64,000 nucleotides of DNA, from NCBI GenBank assembly GCA_012934845.2, contig WNNJ02002207.1, positions 1 to 64,000 of the forward strand, given 5' to 3'. Below, piece by piece: positions 35,940 through 50,347 of the stretch. Source of the stretch: Pomphorhynchus laevis (lineage: Eukaryota > Acanthocephala > Palaeacanthocephala > Echinorhynchida > Pomphorhynchidae). The notes under the pieces were generated by a model. The model was not told the DNA's origin, searched no databases, and saw only the letters and a program-made list of their open reading frames with translations. Positions within the stretch are counted from its first letter, which is position 1; every line of letters starts with the position of its first letter. The position numbers and the translations under genes were made by a program.

Positions 35940-37615
35940 TAAAAATTAAAAAAATTTGAATAATTTTAATTTTTTTAAATGAATTTGACTTACTTTGTTT
36001 TTGTGTTTAATTTAAAATCTTATGTAAATTATTTGTTGTATAAAAAATGAAATAGAATTTTATTGTTTAAATGTGGTTTTATTTATTTTTATCATTGTCT
36101 TTAACATCACAAATCTGGAAAGAAAAATAATTACGACAGTCAAAAGACAAATGCTTCTCGTAGACGGGTTTGCAGAAGAGCCCATATAGTCGTGAAGATT
36201 TACTTTTCATAAATTCAACATTCATTGTTAATCAATGTTTTTTTTGCTTTAATAAATTCTTACATTCTAATAATCCAATGTATGCTTGAAAAGTACAAAC
36301 AGCCAAAAGCTTGCAACTAAAGGAATTTTGGAAAAATACTTGTGTTCATAATTTTATTTTCACTAACATGAAACATGGTTTTATTTCTTATAAATTCAAT
36401 TTATTCAATAACTATACTACATTATACTATTATATCAATATCTTAAATTTTATACGGAGGAACATTATTATGTGACCGTTACAATAGAGTTGAGAAAATT
36501 TAGATTCACAATGTTTAGAGGTACGAATAGGTTTTTATGTAATACATAAAAAACCCAAAAATCTTAAAACGCAATTTCACAACATTTATATTAATATATG
36601 CGCTGCTATTGATGATAGAGATCAAATTAATTCAGCTAATTGAGTCTAAGTATTTAATATAATTATAGAATAATAAATAAATAAAAAGAAATAAAAATAA
36701 TAATGCTAAATCAATAAATTAAAATTTTATAATTACATAATAAATAATTTTGTGAACCTAAAATTTTTACTCATGTTTTGGTTTTAATCAAAACTGGTTT
36801 AATGAGAATTTATTGTAACCATGTAAGTGTGCAACTTACATTCTTACTTAAGTTACATAAGTAGTGTTTATCAGTTCTCAAACAAGCGATTAAATTCACC
36901 AATTCTTATTTGCAATAATGAAAATTCATTCAAATAGCATTAAAATAGCATTATTATATAACAATACTTTTGAACAATTATATTAAACGTAAGTGCATAA
37001 AACAAATACTGTAATGCACATAGGCAACTGGCGGCCATAGGCATAATCCGGCCCGCCGAGCATTTATAATTTCTAGAATTTGAACATTGTTGATCAATTT
37101 TTAAATACATATTCTTATTAATTATATATTTTATAAATATGTTCTAGCTTGATCACATAATTATTACATTTCATAAATTAGTCCGGCCCTTCAGGTCAGA
37201 ACAATATGAAAATATGGTCTCCGAAGTGAACAAACGTACCCATAAAAAACTGTAATGCAATATGTATTAAGTATTAACCGCAGTTAAATTTATATTAAAG
37301 ATTGAACGGAAAAGACATACCGGTTTACATTATTCAGATTCATTGATAAAGCCTTCCACGCTAAACAAAATTGTAAATAGAAGTTTCTTTGATCGTAATA
37401 TGATGTTTTATTTTCAATTGTGTTTGAATTAATATTTAAGATATTATTTGTTATTTTCATTAAACAACATTCCGCGAATCTACTTGGGCCCCTCTCTGCG
37501 GCAAATATAATCTTAACAGCTTCTTAAACTCGGCTGTCAATTAATCCAATTAAGTCGCAGTGATAATGCTCGAATATATTCATGATACTGCATGAAACTG
37601 TGGTGCCCTTTATTT
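35940..37615. other. Gene-poor stretch with repeat ends
   Basis: No gene seen. 36255-36365 (CAGCCAAAAGCTTGCAACTA, then AATACTTGTGTTCATAATTT) resembles 57370-57460. The dispersed motif (AATTCAGCTAATTGAGT) is at 36627-36645. Confidence 0.5.
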
Positions 37616-37619
37616 CAGG

Positions 37620-38372
37620 GTTGTTCTAGCTCTCCACTACTACAATCAGATTTGGATAAAGTTAGTAGTTGGTGTTAATCACACGGCTTAGTAATCAATG
37701 TTAGTAAATGTCGACATATGAGAATTGGTCAATCCCGATTACCTTCCCCTTCTTATCAATTCAGCTCAACAGTTATCGAATCAGTAAATCACTTTACTGA
37801 TCTAGGTGTTGTTATCTCCTCCAATTTAAAATCTCGTCTTCATTCTTCTGCGATTATTGCAAAATGCCGTAGAATTTTAGGATTTCTTCATCGAAACGTT
37901 AGACTACTTGAGCCAAAGGCTTTACGTATTTTATATTCGAGTCTCTTCAAATCACATATGCTTTATGCATTTCACGCGACACACCCTCAACTGAAATCAG
38001 AATTGAGTGAATTCGACAACATTTTGAGAAGAGCCACACACTTGGTTCCGGCAGCTCGCTCCATTCCTTATCCAGTTAGACTAGAGACGTTGGGTATAAA
38101 TTGAATGCGATCTGTTGATTGCAGATCTTACACTAGTGTAAATGTCGCTGCGCGTGCCTAACCATCCGTGTAAGCAGCTGTTCTGTCTTCGTGAATCCTC
38201 AATATTACGTGGACACGAGCTATGTTTGAAGCATCGATCAAAGCATCGAACAAATTGCATGACAGTGATGGATCGCGTCTGTAACGATGGAATAGATTAT
38301 CACCTGGTGTAATCAACAGCTCTTCTGCTGTGCAATTCAAAGAACGCCTAAAGCTTGACCTCGTGAACTCTT
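37620..38372 (+). mobile_element. LINE fragment, CR1-type RT tail
   Basis: The reading starts SPLLQSDLDKVSSWC, then GLVINVSKCRHMRIGQSRLP, HFTDLGVVISSNLKSRLHSS, LGFLHRNVRLLEP and HLVPAARSIPYPVRLETLGI (37718-38104). After a frameshift come ILRGHELCLKHR and WNRLSPGVINSSS near 38200-38350. This is the same domain order as 18494-19270, but a different subfamily. It is 5'-truncated and broken. Confidence 0.7.
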
Positions 38373-38779
38373 GATGTTTTTTACGTTTTTTTCTGTTTTT
38401 TTTCTGTTTTTTTTATTCGATATGATGCTTTCTTACGAGCTTCAGCTGCCTTGGAAGTCGACATATAATAATAAATTGAAAAAGCACGATGTCTACTTTA
38501 TCCTTCGGCATTACCTTACCATCCCATAGGTAAACTTCCTTCTTCGATGCGCCCCGTGTTTCCAATGCGAAATTCTCATCACCTTTGACAAAAATATCTG
38601 CCGTATAATGTCCGCAATCCTCAACGTAAAGCTGTCCGAATAAGCCTAACGTCAAGCATCGCTACCAGTTCAACGGGAGCTTCGGTGTTCTTTCCGTAAA
38701 GGAGCTCGCAATCACAGTTTTTTTTCTCATCTGTTTCGCGCACAATTAGGCTTGCATTAGGAATTCTGTCTCAACACGT

Positions 38780-39360
38780 TTCGCGCTACTATGGAATCAA
38801 GGACCCTACTATCAGTCCGCATCAGATGACTGGAGCGCCAAACTCGCCTTGCCTTGCCCAATGGATACAACAATAAAAAACATTGGTCAGGCCCTTGGTT
38901 TGAGTTCAAATTCAAAAAGCTCATGTCCTCTTTCGATGAACCTAAAGATCGAGCCCGCCTACTCGCTGCTGCGATTAAATAGTCTGGTTGTTTAATAGAA
39001 GACCTGACCATATCAACCATATGCACCAAATTAGACAATTAATTCTTCGGTATCATCTCGGCTCTCAGATTAGGAGTACCTTATTCGCTACGGAACATCT
39101 GTGAATGCGGTGCTTTCGCGGACAAAGCAGGAACACAATGACTCTACTGACCGAAGAATATTTCTAGGCATAATCGGCACAGTGCTCTAAACGCGCTAAT
39201 TCGGAGGGCTCTGACAAAAGCTGGCGTCCCGTCCTGCCTCGAATCAATCGGATTGTGCAGAGACGATGGAAAGAGATCCGACGGCGCATCAATCATCACA
39301 TGGGATAAGCGTCGCCTCCTCGTTTGGAACTTTACCAGCTCGAGTAATAGTTAGATTCCT
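38780..39360 (+). mobile_element. LINE fragment, C-terminal end of another RT family
   Basis: In changing plus frames it reads SASDDWSAKLALP, LMSSFDEPKDRARLLAAAIK, ICECGAFADKAGT, ALNALIRRALTKAGVPSCLE and GLCRDDGKRSDGASIITWDK. This order (C.CG zinc motif, H.aLN, GLCRDDGKRPDG) is the end of a widespread invertebrate non-LTR RT protein. Several stops and frameshifts; no RT catalytic part is present. 39370-39740 shows no gene. Confidence 0.65.
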
Positions 39361-39763
39361 ATTTTTAAACGCAGAATAAAACCGAACTGTATCCATGGAT
39401 ACATAGCGAAATTTCGTCAGGCAAAATAAAAACCTTGTTTTCGAAAAGTTTAAGTTCTTTACGCCTGGAGCCTTAAAACAGGTAAACCACTTAAGATTTT
39501 TAGAATTCTTAGTAATACTTTATTTACAGTGAGTTCCAACAAGCGCTCACGGAAATTAGAAAAACAATACCCTAATTACGGATTCATTTGTTAAATTATA
39601 TATTAATTTTTAAAATGCGTTTAAAAGTCTATCCTTGTATTTCTTCAATTTAAAATATTTTGAATTGTAAATTACAATCAAAATCGATAAGAAAAAATAA
39701 CAATAACGATCAAAAGAACCACTCGGCTACTATAACATTCGGTTTTTTAGTTAAAAAAAAGAT

Positions 39764-42725
39764 TTATTTTAACGTGGCAAATGCGTGCCAGCGCACGCTT
39801 ACATGACCACAACAAAAACAAAACTGTGAATCAGGCGTCGAGAAGGTGTGAACGGAGGAGGTGTTTGAATGTGATAAAAGAGGGAGCGTGCGGACGTCGA
39901 GAGGGAGTTGATTCCAGGCGAGTGAGGCGGCGACGAGGAAGGATCGGAGACCGTAGTTGTTGGAGTAATTAGGAACGTGGAGTAAGAGGGTATGACAGGA
40001 ACGAAGCGATAGCGAGGTGGGGCGAGTATCGTCTAAGAAAGGAAGGTTGATGAACGATGGGGAGCCGACAGCGATGAGACGAAAAGTAATGAGAAGAAGG
40101 CGGAGTTTGATGCGGATGTGGATGGTGGGCCAGGAGAGTTGGGCAAAATATGTGGATGTGTGGTCGAAGCGACGGAGGCGAAAGAGCACTCGAACGGCGG
40201 TGTTGATTATTCGTTGTAGGGGTAGGATGATGGATTTTGGAGAATTGGCGAAAAGGCTAAGGCAGTAATCGATTTTAGGGAAAAAAGCGATGAAAGAAGA
40301 GACATACAAGAACGGAAGTCGATAAGGGGGCGGATACGGCGGATGTCACGAAGAATTAAGTTAGACGAGCGGACCTTGTCACGGACGAAGGGTTTAAGGG
40401 AAAGGTGATCATCGAAATGGAAGCCTAAGAAAGTGAGATTGTGGACTACAGGGATGATCGATGAGGCAAAAGATACAATGGGAGGAGATATGCTTGGTTT
40501 ACGGGGAAGGATCCACATTATTTTGGACTTTTCGGGTTTAGAACGAGATGGAGATTGGAGAGACGCTTGTAGATAGAAGAGAGACAGTTGGAGGCAGAAA
40601 TGGCGATATCGTGTATGCGATGTGCGGGTGCATGAGCATAGATTAGAATGTCATCGGCGTATTGCATGACGTTAAAGGAGTAAGGTTTGATAAATGGAGA
40701 GAGATCGCCAAGCAAAAGAGAGAAAAGCAGGGGACCTAGGACTGAACCTTGTGGAACCCCGCAAAAAATAGGGATGGGAGGGGAGGATGATGAATTAGAA
40801 CAGACGCGAAAGGAACGGTCGGATAGATATGAGGCGAACCAAGCTACGGAGGAGGAAGAAAAGCCGTAATCATAACGAAGGCGAGAAAGGAGGACGGAGT
40901 GGTCGACAATGTCGAATGCGGAGGAGAGGTCCAGGGAGATGAGAACACTATATAGAGCCTTGTCTCGAGAAATGAGTAAGTCGTTGTACACTTTTATGCA
41001 TGCGATTTCTGTCGAGTGATTAGAGCGGAAAGCGGATTGGAAAGGAGGGTACAGATTGGATGAGGAGAGATAAGCGTTGATTTGTATTAAGATGAGGCGT
41101 TCTAAGAGCTTAGAAAGAGTAGGGAGTAGTGAAATGGGGCGATAGCTAGAAGGAAGGGAGGGGTCGAGCGATTGTTTCTTAAGGAGGGGACGAACGATTG
41201 CGGATTTCCAGTGTGAAGGGAAGATACGACTGCGGATGGACGAGTTAAACAAGGTTGTGAGAAATGGGGATATCGATGAGCATATAGATTTTAATATGTG
41301 GGTAGGCAGGGGATCGGCAGGTGAGGTTTTGTTGGGCAAGGACATGAGGACAGATGATACTTCTGTAGGTGATACAGGGAGAAGATGAAAGAGTTCGGGA
41401 AGGATGAGAGTAGACTGGGCAGAGTGGGATAGGATGGAGACCGGGGTGTGAGAGAGCAGCGTGGATACTTTAGTCTGGAGAAATGACGAATAATCATTAG
41501 CATTGATGTTGCAAGGCGTAGAGGAACGAGCCAGGATTGAGTTAAAAGTATGCCAGAGAGTCTTAGAGTTGAATAAAGTGATTATTTTATGCTGCCAGAA
41601 GAAGTTGCATTTGGTACGTAGTAGGTTGAGATGAGACCGGCGAAGAGCAAGATAGGAATCACGGAAAGACGGAGTGATCGAGCGGAAATCGCGTCTGAGA
41701 GAGCGGTGATAGACTCGAAAAGCATGGCGGAGTCGACGCTTTGAGAGTAGGCATTGGATGTCAAACCATGGGGCACGGTGCAAGCGACGGTGTGGGTGAG
41801 ACTTGAAGGGCAAGAGAATATCGAGAGTGGATGTGAGTTCAGAGTTGAAAAGAAAGGCGAGATCGTGAGGAGATGAATATGTTATTGTGGGTAATGATAG
41901 AGACGATTTGAGTAAGGCAGAGCGGAGAAGGGAAAGGTCAATATTTCTCCAAGGGCGACGTAGGATTGTAGGTGTGTGAGGAGGGGTGTGGTTGCGAGCG
42001 AGATCAAGGGTGATAAGAAAGTGATCGGATAGACCAGGATCAGAGATGGACAGTGAGGTGTGGGCAGCAAAATGATCGGGGACAGCGATGATGTCGAGTG
42101 CCCCGCCAAGTATATGTGTGGGGGCAGTGGAGATTAGTTTGTAATTGTAGTTGGATAGAATGTTGATGAAGCGGATGGAATCTGTGGAAGAGGGGCGGTC
42201 TAGGCGGATATTGAAGTCGCCTAGAACGAGTGAAGGGATTGAGGACAAAGAACAATGAGAAAGGAGGTCAGCGAGTTCGGTAAAAAATAAGGCTGTAGGA
42301 GCTGATGAACCAGGACGGTATACAATGGCGAGATCTAGAGTGATCGGGTTAGAATAACGACAAGTGAGCAATTCAAAAGAGCAAGGACTGAAAGGGGGAT
42401 TGATTTTGCGAAGAGACGCTGGGTGACGCGCGAATGCGACGATGCCGCCATGATTAGAGGATTTCGAAGGGCATGAGCTGAGGGGGCGGGCGGATTCGAC
42501 TAGGGAGCAACCGGTAGAGAGCAGACGACGAATGGAAAGGTCGTCGGAATCTGAGTGCCAGGATTCGGTGAGGCAGAAGAGATCGATGGATTGCTTGGTG
42601 AATAGGTTGAGGATAAGATCGGATTTATTGAGAATAGATCTAGTGTTGAGGAGACCGAGGCGGAAACCGTGTGCTGTGGCGAAAGAGACTAGTGGAGAAG
42701 ACACATAGGAGAGATGGAGCGCCAT
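39764..42725 (-). pseudogene. LINE D ORF2, endonuclease plus reverse transcriptase
   Basis: A 735-codon intact frame (40518-42725) holds the AP-type endonuclease (RLGLLNTRSILNKSDLI, DLFCLTESWHSDSDD, GGIVAFARH, LVLGDFNIRLD, GLSDHFLITLDL) and the RT up to YADD (SSYRPISLLPTLSKLLERLI, QSAFRSNHSTEIACIKVYND, SLDLSSAFDIVDHSVLL, GVPQGSVLGPLLFSLLLGDL, FNVMQYADDILIYAHA). One frameshift near 40518 leads to 40207-40518 (LGFHFDDHLSLKPFVRDK). Another near 40300 leads to 39764-40309 (IDYCLSLFANSPKS, HVPNYSNNYGLRSFLVAASL). Otherwise complete. Arg-rich plus-strand frames here are antisense shadows. Confidence 0.88.
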
Positions 42726-43306
42726 CGAATTTTTGGACGGGTGTGGACAATTTGAAAATTTCCGTCTATGTTTCGGATGGCGAGTGAAGTTTCGCCGTTT
42801 TCCTCGCGACGACGTTTTTCGATGCGGGCTGAAGAGATTTGAGCGATTTCGGAAGGGGCGCGATCGGGGAAAATTCGAGTGGTTGAAGATGACATGAGTT
42901 TGAATCGTTGAGAGAGGACAGAAGACGCGTGAGAGCGATGCTTGAAAACAATTTTTAGGAGAGTGGGCTGGGAAGGATTAGATTGAGAAGATTTGTTTAG
43001 ACGGATGAATGCGACTGGAGAAATGTCCTTGAAAAAGGATGGTTTATCCGCAGGAACAATAGACGAGAGGATGGATCTGAAGGCGGAAACATCGTGGTCC
43101 AGACGTGCTTGTGGAGATAAGGAGTTAGAAGGCGTGATATTAGTAACAATGACGCAACGATCGCGAGAAGCAAAGCGCTTCCGTAAAGGAGGACGACTGA
43201 CGTGAGTAGGTGAGATCACGATAGAATGGCTGGCAGTTGATGATTTGGAGGGATTTGGTTTGACGACGGGAGACATAAAGGATAATGATAATAAAGCGGG
43301 TGGCAA
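42689..43306 (-). CDS. LINE D ORF1
   Basis: A 205-residue protein. It begins MPPALLSLSF, has a serine/proline-rich N-terminus (SPVVKPNPSKSS), a middle with CVIVTNITPSNS and LDHDVSAFRSILSSI, then VAFIRLNKSS, and a C-terminus with TRIFPDRAPSEIAQISSARI, KRRREENGE and PKIRW. This is the RNA-binding ORF1 type of L2/CR1 elements; no CCHC knuckle is present. It overlaps ORF2 by 37 nt in another frame, so ORF2 would need reinitiation or a similar mechanism. The frame is intact. Confidence 0.75.
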   Translation of the reverse strand: MPPALLSLSFMSPVVKPNPSKSSTASHSIVISPTHVSRPPLRKRFASRDRCVIVTNITPSNSLSPQARLDHDVSAFRSILSSIVPADKPSFFKDISPVAFIRLNKSSQSNPSQPTLLKIVFKHRSHASSVLSQRFKLMSSSTTRIFPDRAPSEIAQISSARIEKRRREENGETSLAIRNIDGNFQIVHTRPKIRWRSISPMCLLH

Positions 43307-43329
43307 GCGATGTGAGGAAAGGTTATGGC

Positions 43330-44214
43330 ATTTGGGGTCATTTAATTAGGAAAGGCGATAGTTAATCTAGCGTTTTCAACAAATTTATAGTCCATTCATA
43401 AAAATACGACATTCTTATATTCGTACCAGCTATTCTTTAAGCGTATACTTCATTTTACGTAATCGCAGTAATTTGGATCAAGTAAATTTTTATAATTTAA
43501 TAGCTGTTAAGAAAAAAGCAAAATTTGCAGGCGGTTATTTAGCCTAGTAATTGACTAATATATAAAGTGATAAAAAAACTTAAATCGTTGTTTTATTTTA
43601 AACAAATATTGCAATTTAAATTATAAACAAGGATATTATGAGTTATAATTGAAGAAATAAACAGAGTGAAGTGAAACTGTAAAAAATGAAGAGTGATATG
43701 CTAATATAGAAATTTAAATTATTATATTGTCTAAATTTTATACTTGAGTATTTAAATATGGCTCTGTTAACACATTTTTAAATACAGCGCAGTGAGTTGT
43801 ATACGGAGAGCATACAGCATGTAAATAAATTATTATTATCTAAGCACTTAACTTGAAGCCGTATAGTTCAAAGAAATAAAAAGTAAGAATTCACTGATAT
43901 TCTAAAAGAAACTACACTAGCAAAAACATCAAAAATAGTCAAAACATGCGTGTAAATTTAAATAAATTTATATAAAAAATAATTTTATAAATTTGATCTT
44001 AAGTTCGTTTAGTAAAACAACCTGTTTTCTTGTATATAGAGCATATAAAACCGCATGGTTTACTGGAAATTTATCGATTTACATAAATATGGCTTGACGT
44101 TCGCTAGAATTTTATCGATTAAGGAAAACCATTTTAAATTATACGTTTTTAAACTTTTCGTTTTTCATTAGTTGAATATATTGTTGTACGTTATATTTGG
44201 AAATTACACAACCT

Positions 44215-44218
<4 letters not shown>
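43330..44218. other. AT-rich stretch without a gene
   Basis: I see no gene. ATAAATTATTATTATC near 43835 could be the tail of a lost L2/CR1-type LINE. Confidence 0.4.

Positions 44219-44298
<80 letters not shown>
44219..44298. repeat. (TA)n microsatellite, left border of the palindromic satellite
   Basis: About 40 TA units lie between unique sequence and the satellite. They continue directly into the satellite words TAATCATAAGAG, replacing the CTATATAATC of a normal unit. Confidence 0.97.
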
Positions 44299-46543
<2,245 letters not shown>

Positions 46544-46712
46544 ATTGCGAAAAATCGCTTGAATTATATATATATCATATTTTACACGATAAAGACATGT
46601 TTTACATGTTTTCATCATGTAAAACATTAAACTAACACGAGTTTAATTTAGTTCTTCATATATTGGTTGATTGAGTTCACGCTGCGTGCCTGGATCTATA
46701 AGGATACGATTA

Positions 46713-46961
46713 TATACTTTAATGAAGTGTAGAAAACAGGCAAAGACACTTATAATTTATTTAAACGTTTCGTTTTTTATAGGGACTTCGTCAGTATATT
46801 GTAAGTTTACTTAAGCGAAGATTTTAACTGAAATGTTTGCTTTTAGTTAAAATATTTGCTTACTTAAATTTACAGCATACTAACGAAGTCCCCGTAAAGG
46901 ACGAAACGTTTAAACAAATTATAAGTGTATTTGCCTGTTTTCTACACATCATTGAAGTATA
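46713..46961. repeat. Inverted repeat with hammerhead-like cores (PLE terminus)
   Basis: Left arm 46713-46796 and right arm about 46877-46961 are reverse complements with a few mismatches (GTGTAGAAAACAGGCAAA, AAACGTTTCG, GACTTCGTCAGTAT). In the right arm, plus strand, CTAACGA (46880-46886) is followed by stem II GTCC (46888-46891) and GGAC (46899-46902), then GAAA-CGTT (46903-46910), a small self-complementary stem III with cleavage triplet GTT. The left arm, read on the minus strand, has CTGACGA and GAAACGTT. Each copy departs from the hammerhead consensus somewhere, so activity is doubtful. Confidence 0.75.
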
Positions 46962-46969
46962 TATAACGA

Positions 46970-48650
46970 AGCAATATTTAAATTAAGCTCTCTCTTCAGC
47001 GTACAAACCAATCTCAGTACTACAACAACTCGACAACTTTCAACAAGTCCAAGCAATAATAGAGACTTACTTCCACGACGACGAACAAAGAAATCACATA
47101 TTGCAAACTAATCCGAAACCGGGGAGGTTTTATATGTTGCCGAAGGAACATAAAGGTATACATACTCCGCCAGGCAAACCAATCATAAATAATGTTAGCA
47201 CGGCAACAGAAAATTATCCAGATGGCTCCATGATCAGTTGTATCCACTGCTAGAGAAAACACCTTCATTCATATGAAGTACTGATGACTTCCCCGAGTTT
47301 TCAACATGAACAAGCACGATGCTACATCTAATATTCTAGCGACAATCGATGTCGAGTCTTTGTTTACTTCTATCGACACAGATGATGGAATATTTGCCAT
47401 TCGATATATCATGCAGCTCAACAACTAATGGAAGTCAAAATAGATAAATTGGATGAATTTATGGCTAAGCTGAACAAGCATTGCGAGTGAAGATTTACAA
47501 TGGATTGCCCGGATGATCAACGAATTTCTTTTCTTGATGTCCTATTTACAAAAATCGCGGTACATGGGAAACCACATGCTGTGACAAACTCGGAGGACTG
47601 AAGTCGTACGTACATGCAAACAGTGGACACAATCCGGCTACGAAACGACTAGTCATACAAAATGAGATAATGCGAATACACAAGATATGTTCAAGTGAAA
47701 TTGAGTATGAAGTCTGTGTGCAAAAGCTAGAAGACCAATTCTTGAAACGAGGATTGCTTCTCCCAGTGTAAGAAAAAAACACTGATTAAAAGAATACGTA
47801 ATCTGGAAAGGGATAAGCTATTTGATATAAAACAAAGAGATCATGTAAAAAACCAATTCAATGTGGTCATACAATACTCTTTTCTAGTAAGAAAACTACA
47901 AGTAGAGATCGATGACGTGCTCAAGACCTACAAGGAAGCTGTTATGAAACCCTTGATTAGATTCAGCAATTGGTCTTGTCTGCGACTAATGTTTCATAAA
48001 CAATCTATAGGGACCAATGTGAAACAATATTATAGAAAGAGCGGGTCCTGCAACGACAAGCGGTGTAAACATTGTCCCGAAATGTCCGACGTGACTCAAT
48101 TCCCCAGCCGCATAACAGGACTTTGATACTATGTTTCTGGTACATACACATGTAAATCTAAAAATGTGATTCACCTGGATGAATGCTTGGACTGTGATGC
48201 GCAATACATTTGACAAGCAAGCACTCAGTATAACATAAGCGCAAACAATCGACGAAGGAATATATTAAGAAAACGACTAACTTCAGACGGTGTAGAAGCT
48301 CACATAGTCGATCATCCAGACCACTGCATGAAAGTAACAATCATTGAAGGTCCGATTGAGAATAACCGCTTTTGCAAATCAAGAGAAACATACTGGATTG
48401 AGCAGTTAATATGCGATAAATCATTAAATAAGAATGACCATCCCTTCGAACTTCTTCAATGATTGAAATTTCCTGAAAGCCCACCACAATGTTCAAGAAT
48501 TTTACGTTTCGCTTATTGAATAGATTCTTCCAGAAATGTACTATATATGCAGTGTGCAGCCAAAATAATAAGATAACTAAAGAAGGCGTAGTGTCGAAAT
48601 GGTTTGCCAAATTTGTTGATTTAATTAAATAAACGTACTCGTTTGTCTGG
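46970..48650 (+). mobile_element. Penelope-like element body (RT and endonuclease, fossil)
   Basis: It reads PRFYMLPKEHKGIHTPPGKP and IINNVSTATENYPDGS (47120-47230), TIDVESLFTSIDTDDGIFAI (47341-47400), ISFLDVLFTKI near 47530, then KPLIRFSNWSC, SGSCNDKRCKHCPEM and the CKSKNVIHLDECLDCDAQYI block (47940-48210), and AHIVDHPDHCMKVTIIEG and ETYWIEQLICDKSLNKND (48300-48440). This is the RT plus GIY-YIG endonuclease order of PLEs, with hammerhead-bearing repeats in front. The copy is broken in several places. Confidence 0.8.
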
Positions 48651-48659
48651 TTCTATAAT

Positions 48660-50340
48660 ATACTATATATAAGGTTAATTAAAAATATTTAGAATATAAT
48701 ATTTTCTTAACGATCATAAACGTAAGATCCTACGCGCAAAATTGTTATTGCAGCATGGTAATATTAATTTTAAACTTTATACAAAGAAGAAAACTATAAT
48801 TATATGAACACAAATCTCTATTGTAGGGATTACATATGACTAATGCAATAAAATTATTAGCGTCAAGGTGGCGATTCGAAATTCCTTCACATTTGAGTAT
48901 TAAACACGAATAGGGAAGTTAAAACCTATATGCCTTTTACAACCTTCGTAGCTAAGCTTAACCAGGAATACTACTACAAATCGCTTTGCCCTCAATGGGA
49001 TGTTTCTAACTTAACTATGCATACTCATCACTATAGGATAGTATCATCAGTGTGACCTGTAGCTACACAATTTCGACTGTACTACATTTAGTACCGTCGG
49101 TATTTAGTAACTGTGGAATTGTTATTTAATACCTTCGGAGTAATTGGAGTTAATCGTTCAAAAATGCTATGAAGTTAATCAATTAATAAGTTAATTAATT
49201 TATTTCAAAATCAGCTTAAAGAAAGAATGCAATCGATTTTACTATATTTTCAAAGTGAGACTCGAAATAATAAATTCGATATAAAATTCGTGTTGTTTAC
49301 TTAAAAAAATAAAACATTTGGTAAAATAATTTATAGAAAATTATGATTAGAAAAGATTTTCCACCATATAAATACAAGCTTCCAAATGTTCATAAAGCAA
49401 TTTCGCAAAATAAACCACTGATAAATAAACATCTATAATCTCACAAATGGATGTATTACGACACAAATACAGACATTCGCTTAACAATTAATTTTTACTT
49501 TATTTATCAATTAATGCATATAAATAAATTAATTTATAATTTTAATGCTATTAGGTGAATTGAAATTGTGTCATTTCAATAGGTTCGACCTATTGTTTAA
49601 TATTTTTGCATTAAAGTTTTCGTAATAAAGAATTAAAAAATATCGTGCGTTCTGTACAATATTTAGTTATATTTATATAACTGAATAATATTTATAATAA
49701 CCAATATTTATATTTACGAATACTTTTATGACTAATCTGATCAGATAACTACGAATTTTATAAATGAAAATAAAGATAATAAATAATTATATAAGATTTT
49801 ATGCAATTTATAACAATATCAAGTTAAAATTTAAAATTGAAATTTAAAATAAAATTCAATTTTTTTTGAATTGACTAATAAATAACAGACGATGTATCAT
49901 AATGACGATTAAAGATCATCATGAGGAAGTGCAATGCTATCAGGTTTCGGGCGTATTCCTGCGACCTAACATAGCAGCGGGGACAAATGCATGCTAATGA
50001 CGCATTTTCACAGGGGAAATTTTATTTTTAAATATAAAATTTGAAAATAAAATTTTAGATAAGTACCAGCTCCTCGAATATAGTACCAGATCTTTGAATA
50101 AGCACTTTGAATCCTTAGGGACGACCAATAATTAAATTTTACTATTTTAGAATTAGAAATTGCTGTAATAATAAATTAAAATATATCGTGCGTCTTTACA
50201 ATATTTAGTTATTATATTTGGGTATTCTTCGAATACTTTTAATATTATTTTCAATTTAATATTATTTTTATATTATTTTTATAAAATAAAAAAAAACTAT
50301 CGTGCTTAAATTTTAATAATAAATTAAAGAAAAACAACGG
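48660..50340. other. Gene-poor stretch with a dispersed repeat
   Basis: No exon recognised. 49900-50020 is the inverted counterpart of 28262-28380. The dispersed motif (CTGATCAGATAACTACG) is at 49735-49755. Further exons of the unknown minus-strand gene may lie here or further left. Confidence 0.45.
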
Positions 50341-50347
50341 CAGGTAC

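Larger units (their letters stand above)
39745..43320 (-). mobile_element. LINE D, nearly whole L2/CR1-type element
   Basis: The element contains ORF1 (42689-43306) and ORF2 (39764-42725), which overlap by 37 nt. The 3' end on the minus strand reads TTTGCCACGTTAAAATAAAT, the same 3' UTR end as LINE D at 16220, then an A/T-rich tail. The base composition is clearly richer in G+C than the flanks. It is the best preserved mobile element in the window, with two visible frameshifts in ORF2. Confidence 0.88.

Noticed and set aside
38413-38655. 80-codon minus-strand frame (KKEVYLWDGKVMPKDKVDIV)
   Set aside because: It lies between two plus-strand LINE fragments, has no recognisable motif and no splice context; it may be chance or an unknown repeat.
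39781-41000. Arg-rich plus-strand frames such as 39781-39972 and 40017-40268
   Set aside because: They are antisense shadows of the GC-richer LINE D ORF2 on the minus strand.
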